DNA of 42,593 nucleotides, taken from positions 1 through 42,593 of the forward strand of contig BNVB01000015.1 in the NCBI GenBank assembly GCA_025997795.1, read 5' to 3'. The first letter of the stretch is position 1. Every line of letters starts with the position of its first letter. Position numbers and translations under genes: made by a program. This stretch comes from Spirochaetia bacterium. GTDB taxonomy: Bacteria; Spirochaetota; Spirochaetia; Treponematales; Breznakiellaceae. The notes below the pieces were generated by a model, which worked only from the letters and a program-made list of their open reading frames with translations, was not told the DNA's origin and did not search any database. This document shows, in pieces, positions 31,838 through 39,777 of this stretch.

Positions 31838-33040
31838 GTGAAGTTATACGAAACTGCTCCCGCGGGTTTTGGAATGGATGCTGCGGGTTCTGGAATGGAT
31901 GCTGCGGGTTCTGGAATGGATGCCGCGGGTCTTGGAATGGGTGCCGCGGCAAAACGGGTATTTCTTACCGGCATAGTGGAACGTTCCCGGGCGGGCGAAG
32001 CTTCCCAAAACAAACTGACAGAGCTGGTATCCCTGGCAGAAACCCTGGGACTTACCATTTGCGGTTCCCTCCCGGTAACGGTCCGGGAACGAAACCCCCG
32101 TTATGGCATGGGGAGCGGTAAAGCCCAGGAAGTGGTGGAAACGGCCAGGGTGGCTGGGGCGGAATGTATTATCTTTGACGGAGAATTAAGCCCCGCCCGG
32201 CAGCGGAATTGGGAAATCCTTGCGGATCTGGCCGTTCTGGACCGGCAGGAGCTGATTATCCAGATATTTGCCAGCCGGGCCAGGACCAGGGAAGCGGTAC
32301 TCCAGGCGGAACTGGCCCAACTGCTCTACGATCTGCCCCGGCTTTCCCACAAGTACATTGATTTATCCCGCCAGCGGGGCGGCCGTTACGGTACCCGGGG
32401 AGCGGGGGAAACCCGGCTGGAAGCGGATAAACGGAAGATTCGGCAGCGGATTAGCGCCCTAAAGCGGGGAATTGAAGAAGTCCGCCGGAACCGGGACATT
32501 CAGCATAAACAGCGGGAAAAACAGGGAACCTCGGTTTGCGCTCTAGTAGGTTATACCAATGCGGGAAAATCTTCCCTTCACCGGGTCTTAACCGGATCGG
32601 ATGTGCTGGTGGAAGACAAACTTTTTGCCACCCTGGACCCAACCGCCCGCCGGGTAAGCCGGGTAAACCCTGGGGGTGTCCATAAAAACATCATCGTGGT
32701 TGATACCGTGGGTTTTATCCGCAAATTACCCCATAACCTAGTAGATGCCTTCCGTTCTACCCTGGAAGAAGCCGCCCGGGCAGATGTGCTGGTCCATGTG
32801 CTGGATGCCGCCGACCCTGCCCGGGAAAAACACCAAGCCACCGTGCTGGAAGTGCTCCGGGAACTGGGAGCGGGGGAAACTCCCCGTATCACGGCCTTTA
32901 ACAAGGCTGATTTGCTGAGCAATAGTCAAAAAAGTGCGCTGCAAACTTCCAGCGGGGAAACAGGCTGTCTTATTTCGGCAAAAAACCGGCTTGGCCTGGA
33001 AAATCTCTGGAGTTTAATCGAAAAAACCCTTAAGTTTTAA
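31838..33040 (+). CDS. hflX: GTPase HflX with repeat-encoded N-terminal insert
   Basis: About 400 residues from the GTG at 31838; a longer frame from 31724 overlaps the divergent gene. After a short lead (VKLYETAPA) comes the insert GFGMDAAGSGMDAAGSGMDA and so on, four heptapeptides from 21-bp DNA repeats. The HflX N-terminal domain follows (GLTICGSLPVTVRERNPRYG, IFDGELSPARQRNWE), then the helical linker (GRYGTRGAGETRLEADKRKI) and the G domain with G1 GYTNAGKSS, G3 DTVGF, G4 NKAD and G5 SAK. HflX splits stalled ribosomes, for example after heat or antibiotics. The insert is unusual for the family. Confidence 0.94.
   Translation: MKLYETAPAGFGMDAAGSGMDAAGSGMDAAGLGMGAAAKRVFLTGIVERSRAGEASQNKLTELVSLAETLGLTICGSLPVTVRERNPRYGMGSGKAQEVVETARVAGAECIIFDGELSPARQRNWEILADLAVLDRQELIIQIFASRARTREAVLQAELAQLLYDLPRLSHKYIDLSRQRGGRYGTRGAGETRLEADKRKIRQRISALKRGIEEVRRNRDIQHKQREKQGTSVCALVGYTNAGKSSLHRVLTGSDVLVEDKLFATLDPTARRVSRVNPGGVHKNIIVVDTVGFIRKLPHNLVDAFRSTLEEAARADVLVHVLDAADPAREKHQATVLEVLRELGAGETPRITAFNKADLLSNSQKSALQTSSGETGCLISAKNRLGLENLWSLIEKTLKF
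31865..31948 (+). repeat. Four tandem 21-bp units inside hflX
   Basis: Unit consensus GGTTCTGGAATGGATGC plus TGCG, repeated at 31865, 31886, 31907 and 31928. All changes keep the frame. The same unit occurs singly at 30093-30118 and, inverted and in another reading frame, at 39086-39113. Confidence 0.95.
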
Positions 33041-33096
33041 TTTCACCCGCCGATATTGGAACTGTATACGTATCTTTTATCTACGGGAGGGATAGT

Positions 33097-33552
33097 ATGG
33101 CCTATAACAACGCATTATCAGCCTATAAAGAAACACGGATTAGGACTGCCAGTCAGGGGCAGCTTATCATTATGCTTTACGACGAAGCGCTTAAGCAGCT
33201 TGAAAGGAGCCTGGAACTTATCGGCCTTAATATGTCCGGCAAGAAGGATCCTTCCCGGCTTGAGACTATTGGCAAAGCGGTAGTCAAAGCCCGGGACATT
33301 ATTACCGAACTGATGGTATCCCTGGATTTTGATCAGGGCGGCGAAATTGCCAAAAACCTTTTTGCCCTTTACACCTGGTTTAACAAGGAACTGCTGGAAG
33401 CCCACATGAATATGGACCTGGCCCGGATTACGGTGGTTAAAAATATGCTTGGCAGCCTTAAGAGCGCCTGGGTTGAAGTTTCGGCACGGACCGGCGCAGA
33501 AAGCCTTTCGAACCAGGACCGCCCGGTTCTGGGCGTTAATATCGCGGGGTAA
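33097..33552 (+). CDS. fliS: Flagellar export chaperone FliS
   Basis: 151 residues. The N-terminal FliS signature is clear (YNNALSAYKETRIRTASQGQ, LIIMLYDEALKQLERSLELI), followed by the helical bundle (ETIGKAVVKARDIITELMVS and LDFDQGGEIAKNLFALYTWF). FliS binds the C-terminus of flagellin and prevents early polymerisation before export, which for spirochaetes concerns periplasmic filaments. The stop is 2 nt before the next, FlgN-like gene, so the two are co-transcribed and probably coupled. GGGAGG precedes the ATG. The C-terminus has a somewhat longer tail than usual. Confidence 0.92.
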   Translation: MAYNNALSAYKETRIRTASQGQLIIMLYDEALKQLERSLELIGLNMSGKKDPSRLETIGKAVVKARDIITELMVSLDFDQGGEIAKNLFALYTWFNKELLEAHMNMDLARITVVKNMLGSLKSAWVEVSARTGAESLSNQDRPVLGVNIAG

Positions 33553-33554
33553 GT

Positions 33555-34103
33555 ATGACTCTGGTACTTGAACAAGAAAAAACCCTGGACTTAAGTTCCG
33601 CCGAAGTAGAACGGCGGGTAGCGATTCTTAAACGATTCCGGGAGCTGCTTTCCCAACAGCGGGACCGCTTCCGGCAGTATCTGGATGTGCTGGACAAACA
33701 GCGTGATGTAATTGAAAAAGGCAGCGCCGACGATCTTTTGGTTCATGTGGACCTGGAAGAAAAAATCGTTGGCGATATTTTTGCCATCCAAAAGGTAATA
33801 GACCCCCTGGAAGCTATGTACCGGGCAAGCTTCCCCGTTCCGGCTCTGGCCGCCATTGGCGCCAATGCCAAGCACCCCGGACCGGGACTTCCCGGCGAAG
33901 TGCAGGAAGTCCCCAGCCTCCGGGCGGCCCTGGAGGAACTCCGTTCCGAGGCGGTACTCCGCTCGGAACGGAACAGGGAACTCCTGGCAAAACGCATGGC
34001 AGAACTCCGGCAGGAAATGAAAACCCTCCGGACCAATCCCTATGCTATTCACCGCGCTTCCTATTCAACGGAAGACGCCGCCCTGGTGGATATTACGGGG
34101 TAA
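33555..34103 (+). CDS. FlgN-like flagellar protein (putative export chaperone)
   Basis: 182 residues, almost entirely helical. The N-terminal half (AILKRFRELLSQQRDRFRQY, then LDVLDKQRDVIEKGSADDLL) resembles FlgN-type chaperones for hook-associated proteins, which begin with long coiled helices and an EK-rich stretch. The C-terminal half has ERNRELLAKRMAELRQEMKT and the tail NPYAIHRASYSTEDAALVDI, typical of FlgN-like proteins ending in a short hydrophobic motif. Sequence similarity is weak and the call leans on its position directly after fliS. It ends in the convergent GGGGTAATTACCCC junction with lgt. Confidence 0.65.
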   Translation: MTLVLEQEKTLDLSSAEVERRVAILKRFRELLSQQRDRFRQYLDVLDKQRDVIEKGSADDLLVHVDLEEKIVGDIFAIQKVIDPLEAMYRASFPVPALAAIGANAKHPGPGLPGEVQEVPSLRAALEELRSEAVLRSERNRELLAKRMAELRQEMKTLRTNPYAIHRASYSTEDAALVDITG

Positions 34104-35132
34104 TTACCCCAGCCGCTTCTTAAGTTTTCGCCTGTTCCGGCGGTCCTCCGATTTTTTTTCTTCGCTGGCTTTTTCTTCTGCGGCGGGGTATACCCGTACC
34201 GGTTCCCTGTCCGGAAGCCGGGAGGCAATAAGAAGCCAGGCCAGGCCCAGCAGGATCATGGCAAAACAGAGAATCTGCCCGGTAGAAAAATTAAAGAGTG
34301 AGGTAAAAAGCGCCGGGGGTATGTTGGTTTTTACCAGGGTTATCCGGTAGCCTAAATCCGCATCGGGTTCCCGGAAGTATTCAATAAAGAAACGGAAAAA
34401 ACCATAACCGGCAAGGTAGATTCCAATAAGGAAACCTTTAAAGGGTTTTTTGTTCCGCAAAAGCCAAATGATAAGCCACAGCACTAGACCTTCAAAAAAA
34501 GCTTCGTAAAGCTGAGATGGGTGGCGGGGCAGGTTAGCATAACCGTTTGTTATGGCGGTTCCGGTTTTTTCCGCCATGTCCCGGACCCAGGACTGGGAGG
34601 CGGAAAGTTCCGCACCGGGGAAGATCATTCCCAGTTTTCCGGCGGTAACCCTGCCGTACAGCTCGGCATTGATAAAGTTGCCGAGTCTTCCGGCGGTAAA
34701 ACCCAGGGGGATACTGGCGGCATACATATCGCCAATTTCCCGGTAATCAAAATGCCGCCGGGCGGAATAAATTAAAATTGCCAGAATGCCGCCAATAACT
34801 CCGCCGTGGTAACTCATACCCTGTAAGCCGGTAAAGGTTCCGTTCCGAAAGGGCCAAAGAACCAGCCAGGGTTCACGGCGGTAAATGGGGCTTGTTTCGT
34901 ATACCAGGGTGGCAAAGATCCGGGCGCCCAATACCAGCGCCAAGATGCCCCAAAAAAAGAGGCCGGAAAGTTCATCTTCATTCATGGGAAAATTCCGTTC
35001 CCGTACCTGGCGGCGGTAGAGAAGCCACGCAACACCAAAGGCAACAAGGTACATAAGGCCATACCAGCGGAAGGGTAAGCCCGGGATAATTTCCGGCTTG
35101 AGCCAGGAAGGAAAGTTAACAGCTAAAAGCAT
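34104..35132 (-). CDS. lgt: Phosphatidylglycerol-prolipoprotein diacylglyceryl transferase
   Basis: 342 residues, seven membrane segments. Lgt moves diacylglycerol to the lipobox cysteine of prolipoproteins, the first step of lipoprotein maturation; the window encodes at least two lipoproteins. Signature blocks: PGLPFRWYGLMYLVAFGVAW, GMSYHGGVIGGILAI (catalytic-region His), GRLGNFINAELYGRVT (the conserved R-x-GN-x-xN-x-E-x-x-G element) and RHPSQLYEAFFEGL. The C-terminal tail is very basic (EEKASEEKKSEDRRNRRKLK). It starts 13 bp after the stop of the MinD-like gene, in the same operon. Confidence 0.97.
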   Translation of the reverse strand: MLLAVNFPSWLKPEIIPGLPFRWYGLMYLVAFGVAWLLYRRQVRERNFPMNEDELSGLFFWGILALVLGARIFATLVYETSPIYRREPWLVLWPFRNGTFTGLQGMSYHGGVIGGILAILIYSARRHFDYREIGDMYAASIPLGFTAGRLGNFINAELYGRVTAGKLGMIFPGAELSASQSWVRDMAEKTGTAITNGYANLPRHPSQLYEAFFEGLVLWLIIWLLRNKKPFKGFLIGIYLAGYGFFRFFIEYFREPDADLGYRITLVKTNIPPALFTSLFNFSTGQILCFAMILLGLAWLLIASRLPDREPVRVYPAAEEKASEEKKSEDRRNRRKLKKRLG

Positions 35133-35145
35133 TATGATTCTCCGA

Positions 35146-36294
35146 TTATACCTTAAACCCCTGGGAACCAGCCTGGGTAAGTTTATGTTTTAAAAAGTTA
35201 TTTTCTTTTTTCAGTTTTGTAATTTCCAACTGCTGGGACTTTACCGTTTCCAGGAGATCCCCCTGGGTAAGAGCGCCGGTATGGAGCAGTTCTTCCACAT
35301 ACTCCATCTTGTTTTCAAAATCAATCTCCGCTTCCAGACTTGCTTCCTGGAAACTGTCGTCAATGTCTTCATCGGTCAGGGTAAACGTTTCTTCTTCCGA
35401 TTCAAGAATTTTATCTGCAATGCGGTAGATTGCCTGGGAAATGACCGACTGCGGTTTGTACAACACCACCGGCAGCCGCGACGACAGCGCTGTGTCCTGA
35501 ATCCCGTCCCGGTACATGATCCCCAAATGTTCCACCCTAATGTCCAGATATTCTTCGCAGGACCGGCGGATCTTCATTGCCACATCGGCATTTTTGGGAT
35601 CTTCGATCATGTTCATGATAAGCCGGGGATGGAAGTGGGCCGCAGCATCGGCAAATTTTTTGTGGGACTCCGGATCAATTTTTTCAATTTCTTTGAGCAT
35701 CTGGGGTATGTACAAATGCTGGTTCCCCATGCTGTTGTCTTTCCGGGCTTTTTCCAAATAATTGTAGGCCCCTGTTCCCTTTTTAAAAATCGTATACATA
35801 AGCCGGAAAACAGTATTCTTAAGAAACACATAGGCGTTTAAGGTGGCGGTAACCGCCGGGGAACTAACCACAATGCCCTGGCCGGAAAGCAGAAAAAAAT
35901 CCAGAATAGACTGATGGGTACCGGCCCCCAAATCCAGGATCAAAATATCCGTATCTACATTTAAGGCCAGGAGCCGCCTGACCAGGGCATTACGCTGGAA
36001 CGATTTTAGGTTTGCCATGCCGGGCATTTCCTGATCCCCCGGAATAAAACGGAGACCCCGGATATCAGTTTTTGCGATAACCTGGGAAAAATCGGATTTG
36101 GTGTTATTAAGAAAGGTGCCGATTCCCTTGGCCGGGGAGTGAAAACCCAATACCAGATGCAGGTTCGACGCCCCCAGGTCAAGGTCCGCCAGCACAACCC
36201 GCTGACCCGCCTGTGCCAGGGCCACCGCCAGATTCGCCGCCACCAGGGATTTGCCTACTCCGCCCTTGCCGCTGGCCACCGGAATAATACGCAT
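35146..36294 (-). CDS. MinD/ParA-family ATPase with C-terminal coiled coil
   Basis: 382 residues. A deviant Walker A IPVASGKGGVGKSLVAANLA (about 4-23), switch I VLADLDLGASNLHLVLG and Walker B ILILDLGAGTHQS mark a MinD/FlhG-type ATPase; the usual Walker B follows DLGAGT rather than DxPPG. Members position cell division, flagella or chromosomes by ATP-dependent membrane or partner binding. There is no min or flhF neighbour. Unusual here are a long middle part (NYLEKARKDNSMGNQHLYIP, no MinD equivalent that I recognise) and a C-terminal coiled coil (VKSQQLEITKLKKENNFLKH). The ATG overlaps the stop of the upstream small membrane-protein gene (TAATG), with GGAGGAGG upstream. Confidence 0.88.
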   Translation of the reverse strand: MRIIPVASGKGGVGKSLVAANLAVALAQAGQRVVLADLDLGASNLHLVLGFHSPAKGIGTFLNNTKSDFSQVIAKTDIRGLRFIPGDQEMPGMANLKSFQRNALVRRLLALNVDTDILILDLGAGTHQSILDFFLLSGQGIVVSSPAVTATLNAYVFLKNTVFRLMYTIFKKGTGAYNYLEKARKDNSMGNQHLYIPQMLKEIEKIDPESHKKFADAAAHFHPRLIMNMIEDPKNADVAMKIRRSCEEYLDIRVEHLGIMYRDGIQDTALSSRLPVVLYKPQSVISQAIYRIADKILESEEETFTLTDEDIDDSFQEASLEAEIDFENKMEYVEELLHTGALTQGDLLETVKSQQLEITKLKKENNFLKHKLTQAGSQGFKV

Positions 36295-36773
36295 TATTCG
36301 CCTCCTCCTGTGTTAAGCCCCGCTTCCACGGGCAGGACCGGCAGCGCTTCTTCTCTCATTACAAGCATTCCCATAATGGTACCAATATCCGCTGCACATA
36401 AAAAGACCGCCCAGAGGACACGGGACAAAGCGCCTAACAGGATTTGTCCGCTAAAACCGCCGGCGGTAAAAACAAACTGTTGAAGGGCAAAAAAGAGCCA
36501 GATGAGCATACAGAGCAGCGAAAGGCTTTTTCCGGTGATATAAAGGGGGACATAAACCCGAAAAGTGTCAAAATTGAGAAACAGAAACAGCGCCATAAGG
36601 GGAAAAAGGGCATTGGGAGCGGTGTACATCATATAGGGCAGAGGTAGACCCCGGAACAAAACCGGGTCCGCTTCCTGTTTGAGGTAACTTACCAGGAGCA
36701 TAAGCAAAAAGATCAGCCGTGAACAATCGTAAATAAAAACCGCTGTCTGTACCGTTCTAAGTCGTTTCACCAT
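36294..36773 (-). CDS. Small membrane protein upstream of the MinD-like ATPase
   Basis: 159 residues, not recognised. It has four hydrophobic segments (LIFLLMLLVSYL, FPLMALFLFLNF, LSLLCMLIWLFFALQQFVF, LWAVFLCAADIGTIMGMLV) and a short basic start (MVKRLRTVQTAVFIYDCSRL). The stop overlaps the MinD-like start codon, so the two are translationally coupled; the protein could be its membrane anchor or partner. That role is inference from context only. Confidence 0.65.
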   Translation of the reverse strand: MVKRLRTVQTAVFIYDCSRLIFLLMLLVSYLKQEADPVLFRGLPLPYMMYTAPNALFPLMALFLFLNFDTFRVYVPLYITGKSLSLLCMLIWLFFALQQFVFTAGGFSGQILLGALSRVLWAVFLCAADIGTIMGMLVMREEALPVLPVEAGLNTGGGE

Positions 36774-36846
36774 TTATCTATTATAGGAAGAATATAAAAC
36801 CAGGAGCAAGGGGAAAAGTAAGCACATCAAGTATTGATTCCAAGTT

Positions 36847-36867
36847 TTCCGGCCCGGAGGGCCGGAA
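36847..36867. terminator. GC-rich hairpin after the receiver gene
   Basis: TTCCGGCCC-GGA-GGGCCGGAA is a perfect 9-bp stem starting 5 nt after the stop of the CheY-like gene (minus strand). There is no T-run in the minus direction, so it is either a weak terminator or an mRNA 3' protection element. Confidence 0.6.
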
Positions 36868-36871
36868 CAGC

Positions 36872-37255
36872 TTAGTCCTCGCCCAGAACGGATTTAACCC
36901 GCTTAATAAGCGCCTCGGGAATAAAGGGCTTAACGATATAGCCTTCGGCCTCGAAAGCCATGGCTTGATCGATAAACTGGGGGTTGGCATGACTTGTTAC
37001 AAAAATAACAGGAACGCTTTTTAGTTCGGGGCTCTTTTTAAGGAGACCAACGAATTCCAGCCCGGAAATTTCGGGCATTTCAATATCCAGCAGGATTAGA
37101 TCAACTTTAACCTGCTTAAGCATTTCCAGCGCCAGACTTGCCGATTTAGCCAAGCGGATATCATATTCATGCTGGAGGATAGTACGAATTGTCGTCAGGC
37201 TTACCGCCATATCATCCACCGCAAGAATAATTTTTTTTGCACTCATTTCAGCCAT
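36872..37255 (-). CDS. CheY-like stand-alone response regulator
   Basis: 127 residues from MAEMSAKK (a longer frame starts at 37291 but that part overlaps the divergent promoter region). It consists of a single receiver domain: ILAVDDM (acidic pair), DLILLDIEMPEISGLEFVGL (phospho-Asp), PVIFVTSHA (Thr) and IVKPF (Lys-Pro). There is no output domain, so it acts by protein contact, as CheY does. No kinase gene is adjacent. It is divergent from the canonical threonine synthase gene. Another orphan receiver lies at 42121-42495. Confidence 0.92.
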   Translation of the reverse strand: MAEMSAKKIILAVDDMAVSLTTIRTILQHEYDIRLAKSASLALEMLKQVKVDLILLDIEMPEISGLEFVGLLKKSPELKSVPVIFVTSHANPQFIDQAMAFEAEGYIVKPFIPEALIKRVKSVLGED

Positions 37256-37309
37256 AGAAAGAAGTATACCAATTGTGTTATATTTTTTCAAGTACTTTCA
37301 GAGGATTTC

Positions 37310-38767
37310 ATGCATTATTACAGTACCAGAAACAAAAATGAGCCCTTTTCCTTTGCCCAGGCAGCCCTTGGCGGTCTTGCCCCGGACGGCGGGCTTTTTA
37401 TCCCCGAAACCATTCCCCCGTACCGGGAAACGGTAAAACACTGCCTGGGGTCCATGAGCTTCCTGGAAACCGCCTGCGAAACCATAGGCCCCTATACCAA
37501 AGACGAAATCCCCGCCCAGGTACTGGAAGAAATCTGCGCCGGGGCTTTTTCCTTTAACGCCCCCCTGGTCCCCGCAGGCAGGGGCTCTATGGCTTCCCCT
37601 TTAGGGGATACCCAGGCTTCCTCTTTAGAGGACAGCCGGGCTTCCGGGGCGCCTTTTCCGCTGATGCTGGAACTGTTCCATGGCCCCACTGCCGCTTTTA
37701 AGGACTTTGGCGCCCGTTTTATGGCCCGGACCTTTTCCTGGCTCCGCCGGGGCGAAGATCAGCCCCTCCATATCCTGGTGGCCACCTCCGGCGATACCGG
37801 CGGCGCCGTGGCAGATGGCTTTTTTGGTGTCGAAGGTATCTCCGTTACCGTCCTCTACCCCAAAGGCAGAGTATCGGAACTCCAGGAAAAACAAATTGCC
37901 GGACTTGGGGGCACTATTTCCGCCCTGGCAGTAGAAGGCAGCTTTGACGACTGCCAGGCCCTGGTAAAAGGCGCCTTTGGCGATGCCGCCCTGCGGGAAA
38001 AACTGGCCCTTTCCTCCGCCAATTCCATCAATATTTCCCGGCTTATCCCCCAGGCTGTATACTATGCCGCCGCTGCAGGAAAAGTCATGGAGGGCCGCTG
38101 GGACCCCGACGGCGAAGCAACCCCGGTTTCCGCTAAGGTTGGAACCCAAAAAAAAGCCCCTGTTACAGCCCCGGACCGGCATTTCAAGGGCGGCCCGGTA
38201 AGCTTTTGTGTCCCCAGCGGCAACTTTGGGAACCTTACCGCGGGGCTCTATGCCAGGGCGATGGGGGCCCCCATTGCAGGTTTTATTGCCGCCACCAACA
38301 TCAACAAAACCGTGCCGGATTATCTGGAAAACGGCGAATACAAAACCCGGCTTTCCCAGGCTACCATCTCCAACGCCATGGACGTGGGAGCGCCCAGCAA
38401 CTTTGAACGTATGGCCGCCCACTGGACTTACGGGGAAATGCAGCGGATGATCCGCGGTATTTCTGTTACCGATGACGAGACCCGCAAAACCATCTCCGAT
38501 GTTTACCAGGAATGCGGTTACTATCTGGACCCCCACGGTGCGGTGGGCTGGACCGCCTTGCAGAAACTTACCGCTTCTGCGGGTATAACTGGTCCAACGG
38601 CAGTGCTGGCCACCGCCCATCCGGCCAAATTTGCCGAAACCGTAGAAGCCCTTACCGGCCCGGTACCCATACCCCTTTCCATACAAAAAGCCCTGGGCAG
38701 AAAAGCCCAGTCAAAAACCATTCCTGCGGATTTGGCAGCCCTGCGGGATGTCTTGTTAAACGGATAA
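37310..38767 (+). CDS. thrC: Threonine synthase (canonical copy)
   Basis: 485 residues from the ATG at 37310 (GAGG 5 nt upstream). It converts O-phosphohomoserine to threonine with PLP. YYSTRNKNEPFSFAQAALGG and LAPDGGLFIPE start the family fold. ELFHGPTAAFKDFGARFMAR carries the PLP lysine, TSGDTGGAVADGFF the phosphate loop and VPSGNFGNLTAGLYARAMGA the cofactor-binding region. Two low-complexity insertions interrupt it: about residues 94-111, from a 24-bp tandem DNA repeat, and about 275-300 (PVSAKVGTQKKAPVTAPDRH). The other copy at 17588-18997 lacks these and has an altered phosphate loop. It overlaps the divergent receiver promoter. Confidence 0.95.
   Translation: MHYYSTRNKNEPFSFAQAALGGLAPDGGLFIPETIPPYRETVKHCLGSMSFLETACETIGPYTKDEIPAQVLEEICAGAFSFNAPLVPAGRGSMASPLGDTQASSLEDSRASGAPFPLMLELFHGPTAAFKDFGARFMARTFSWLRRGEDQPLHILVATSGDTGGAVADGFFGVEGISVTVLYPKGRVSELQEKQIAGLGGTISALAVEGSFDDCQALVKGAFGDAALREKLALSSANSINISRLIPQAVYYAAAAGKVMEGRWDPDGEATPVSAKVGTQKKAPVTAPDRHFKGGPVSFCVPSGNFGNLTAGLYARAMGAPIAGFIAATNINKTVPDYLENGEYKTRLSQATISNAMDVGAPSNFERMAAHWTYGEMQRMIRGISVTDDETRKTISDVYQECGYYLDPHGAVGWTALQKLTASAGITGPTAVLATAHPAKFAETVEALTGPVPIPLSIQKALGRKAQSKTIPADLAALRDVLLNG
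37591..37638 (+). repeat. thrC: Two 24-bp tandem units in thrC with covarying mini-hairpins
   Basis: GGCTTCCCCTTTAGGGGATA and GGCTTCCTCTTTAGAGGACA start the two units (37591 and 37615). Each has a 4-bp stem around TTTA, CCCC/GGGG in the first and CCTC/GAGG in the second, so the change is compensated. In frame it encodes ASPLGDTQASSLEDSRAS. The second unit resembles TTCCTCTTTAGGGAAC in the small mobile element near 1390. Confidence 0.7.
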
Positions 38768-38779
38768 GCAAGGGTATCT

Positions 38780-39640
38780 ATGAAACGGCTTTACCTGTTT
38801 ATTGTTGTCTGTTCCCTGCTTTGTTCTTGTGAAAAAACAGCGGCCCAGGGAATTGTTAGGTACCCGGCAGATCCGCCGGGTACTGTCGCCAGTGTCGGCG
38901 CCGCCGATGTCGGCGCGGCCAACGCCGCCGATACTGAAATCCCCGCTGATACTACGGTGTATATCACCAATTCCGGCCGCCGTTACCACCGGGAAAATTG
39001 CAGTTCCCTTAGAAATTCCCGGGTGCCTGTTACCCTGGCCGATGCGGTTAAATCCGCTTATACTGCCTGTTCTATCTGCAATCCACCGCGGCATCCATTC
39101 CAAAACCCGCCGCTTGAGGGCGCGTCTGCCAGAGGCGAGTCTGCCGGGGAAGGACCGGCGGCCTTTTACCGGGTGAATCTGGCTAAATCGGACAATTCCG
39201 CAGCGGTAGATTTTTCACAACTGCTTCCGGCAGAAGTAACAAGTCATGTGGACGGCGACACTATAAAAGTTCAGATACGCAATCCCCCCGCCGGACTTAA
39301 GGCGCTAGAAACAATACGGCTTATTGGGGTGGACACGCCGGAAACGGTACATCCCCGGCGGGAAGTAGAAACCTTTGGCAAGGAAGCCAGCGATTTTACC
39401 AAAAACCGGCTTTTGGGCAAAACCGTATACCTGGCCTTTGATTGGGATCTGCGGGATCGTTATGGAAGGCTTCTGGCTTATGTATACACCCAGGCGGATG
39501 GAAACCCCCGCTGTCACAATGCGGAACTTATCCGGCAGGGGTATGGTCATGCGTATACCCGTTTTAGCTTTCAGTTTTTGGAAGAATTCCGCACCCTGGA
39601 AAAAGAAGCCCGGGAAAATAAACGAGGCCTTTGGGGATAA
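38780..39640 (+). CDS. Thermonuclease-family (SNase-like) lipoprotein
   Basis: 286 residues. The signal ends in a lipobox (SLLCSC, Cys at about 17), so the protein is lipid-anchored. Residues about 35-58 are A/D/V-rich low complexity. About 59-100 hold a small Cys/His motif domain (YITNSGRRYHRENCSSLRNS and YTACSICNPP), often attached to extracellular nucleases. The insert RHPFQNPP comes from the dispersed 21-bp repeat. From about 150 the SNase fold follows: HVDGDTIKVQI (catalytic Asp), RLIGVDTPETV (Arg/Glu), DRYGRLLAYVY (Arg) and ARENKRGLWG. It cuts DNA and RNA outside the cytoplasm, perhaps for nutrition or DNA handling. Follows thrC at 12 bp. Confidence 0.9.
   Translation: MKRLYLFIVVCSLLCSCEKTAAQGIVRYPADPPGTVASVGAADVGAANAADTEIPADTTVYITNSGRRYHRENCSSLRNSRVPVTLADAVKSAYTACSICNPPRHPFQNPPLEGASARGESAGEGPAAFYRVNLAKSDNSAAVDFSQLLPAEVTSHVDGDTIKVQIRNPPAGLKALETIRLIGVDTPETVHPRREVETFGKEASDFTKNRLLGKTVYLAFDWDLRDRYGRLLAYVYTQADGNPRCHNAELIRQGYGHAYTRFSFQFLEEFRTLEKEARENKRGLWG
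39086..39113 (-). repeat. Dispersed intragenic repeat, inverted copy in the nuclease gene
   Basis: On the minus strand it reads GGGTTTTGGAATGGATGCCG followed by CGG, identical to the hflX unit apart from the edges. In the plus-strand gene it is read as PRHPFQNPP, so it was inserted as DNA, not as a peptide module. Confidence 0.8.
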
Positions 39641-39651
39641 TAGTGCCGAAG

Positions 39652-39707
39652 CCTTGGCGGTAGAACTGGAGACGGGGCTGCCGGTGGGAGAAGTTGCCAA
39701 GTTATAG
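39652..39707 (+). pseudogene. Fused gene debris: start of the M20 gene joined to an Rpn tail
   Basis: The bases encode AEALAVELETGLPVGEVAKL and then a stop. The first ten residues and their DNA (GCCGAAGCC-TTGGCGGTAGA) duplicate codons 12-21 of the peptidase gene beginning at 39778. The last ten match the C-terminus of the Rpn pseudogene ending at 1108 (GLPVGEIAKL). It has no start and lies in the 137-bp spacer between the nuclease and peptidase genes. It looks like the scar of an Rpn gene insertion and deletion that duplicated the target. Confidence 0.65.
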
Positions 39708-39777
39708 CAGGAACTTGATACCCGCCCCTTGAGTTATCTCGACATCTTTCAAGGAATAAACTACCATTAATATCACC

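Noticed and set aside
34090..34107. GGGGTAATTACCCC as a regulatory operator
   Set aside because: The palindrome sits across the abutting stop codons of two convergent genes and is explained by Gly-stop codons on both strands.
37625..38686. 353-codon minus-strand open frame opposite thrC
   Set aside because: Low-complexity composition and full overlap with a canonical threonine synthase; an antisense shadow.
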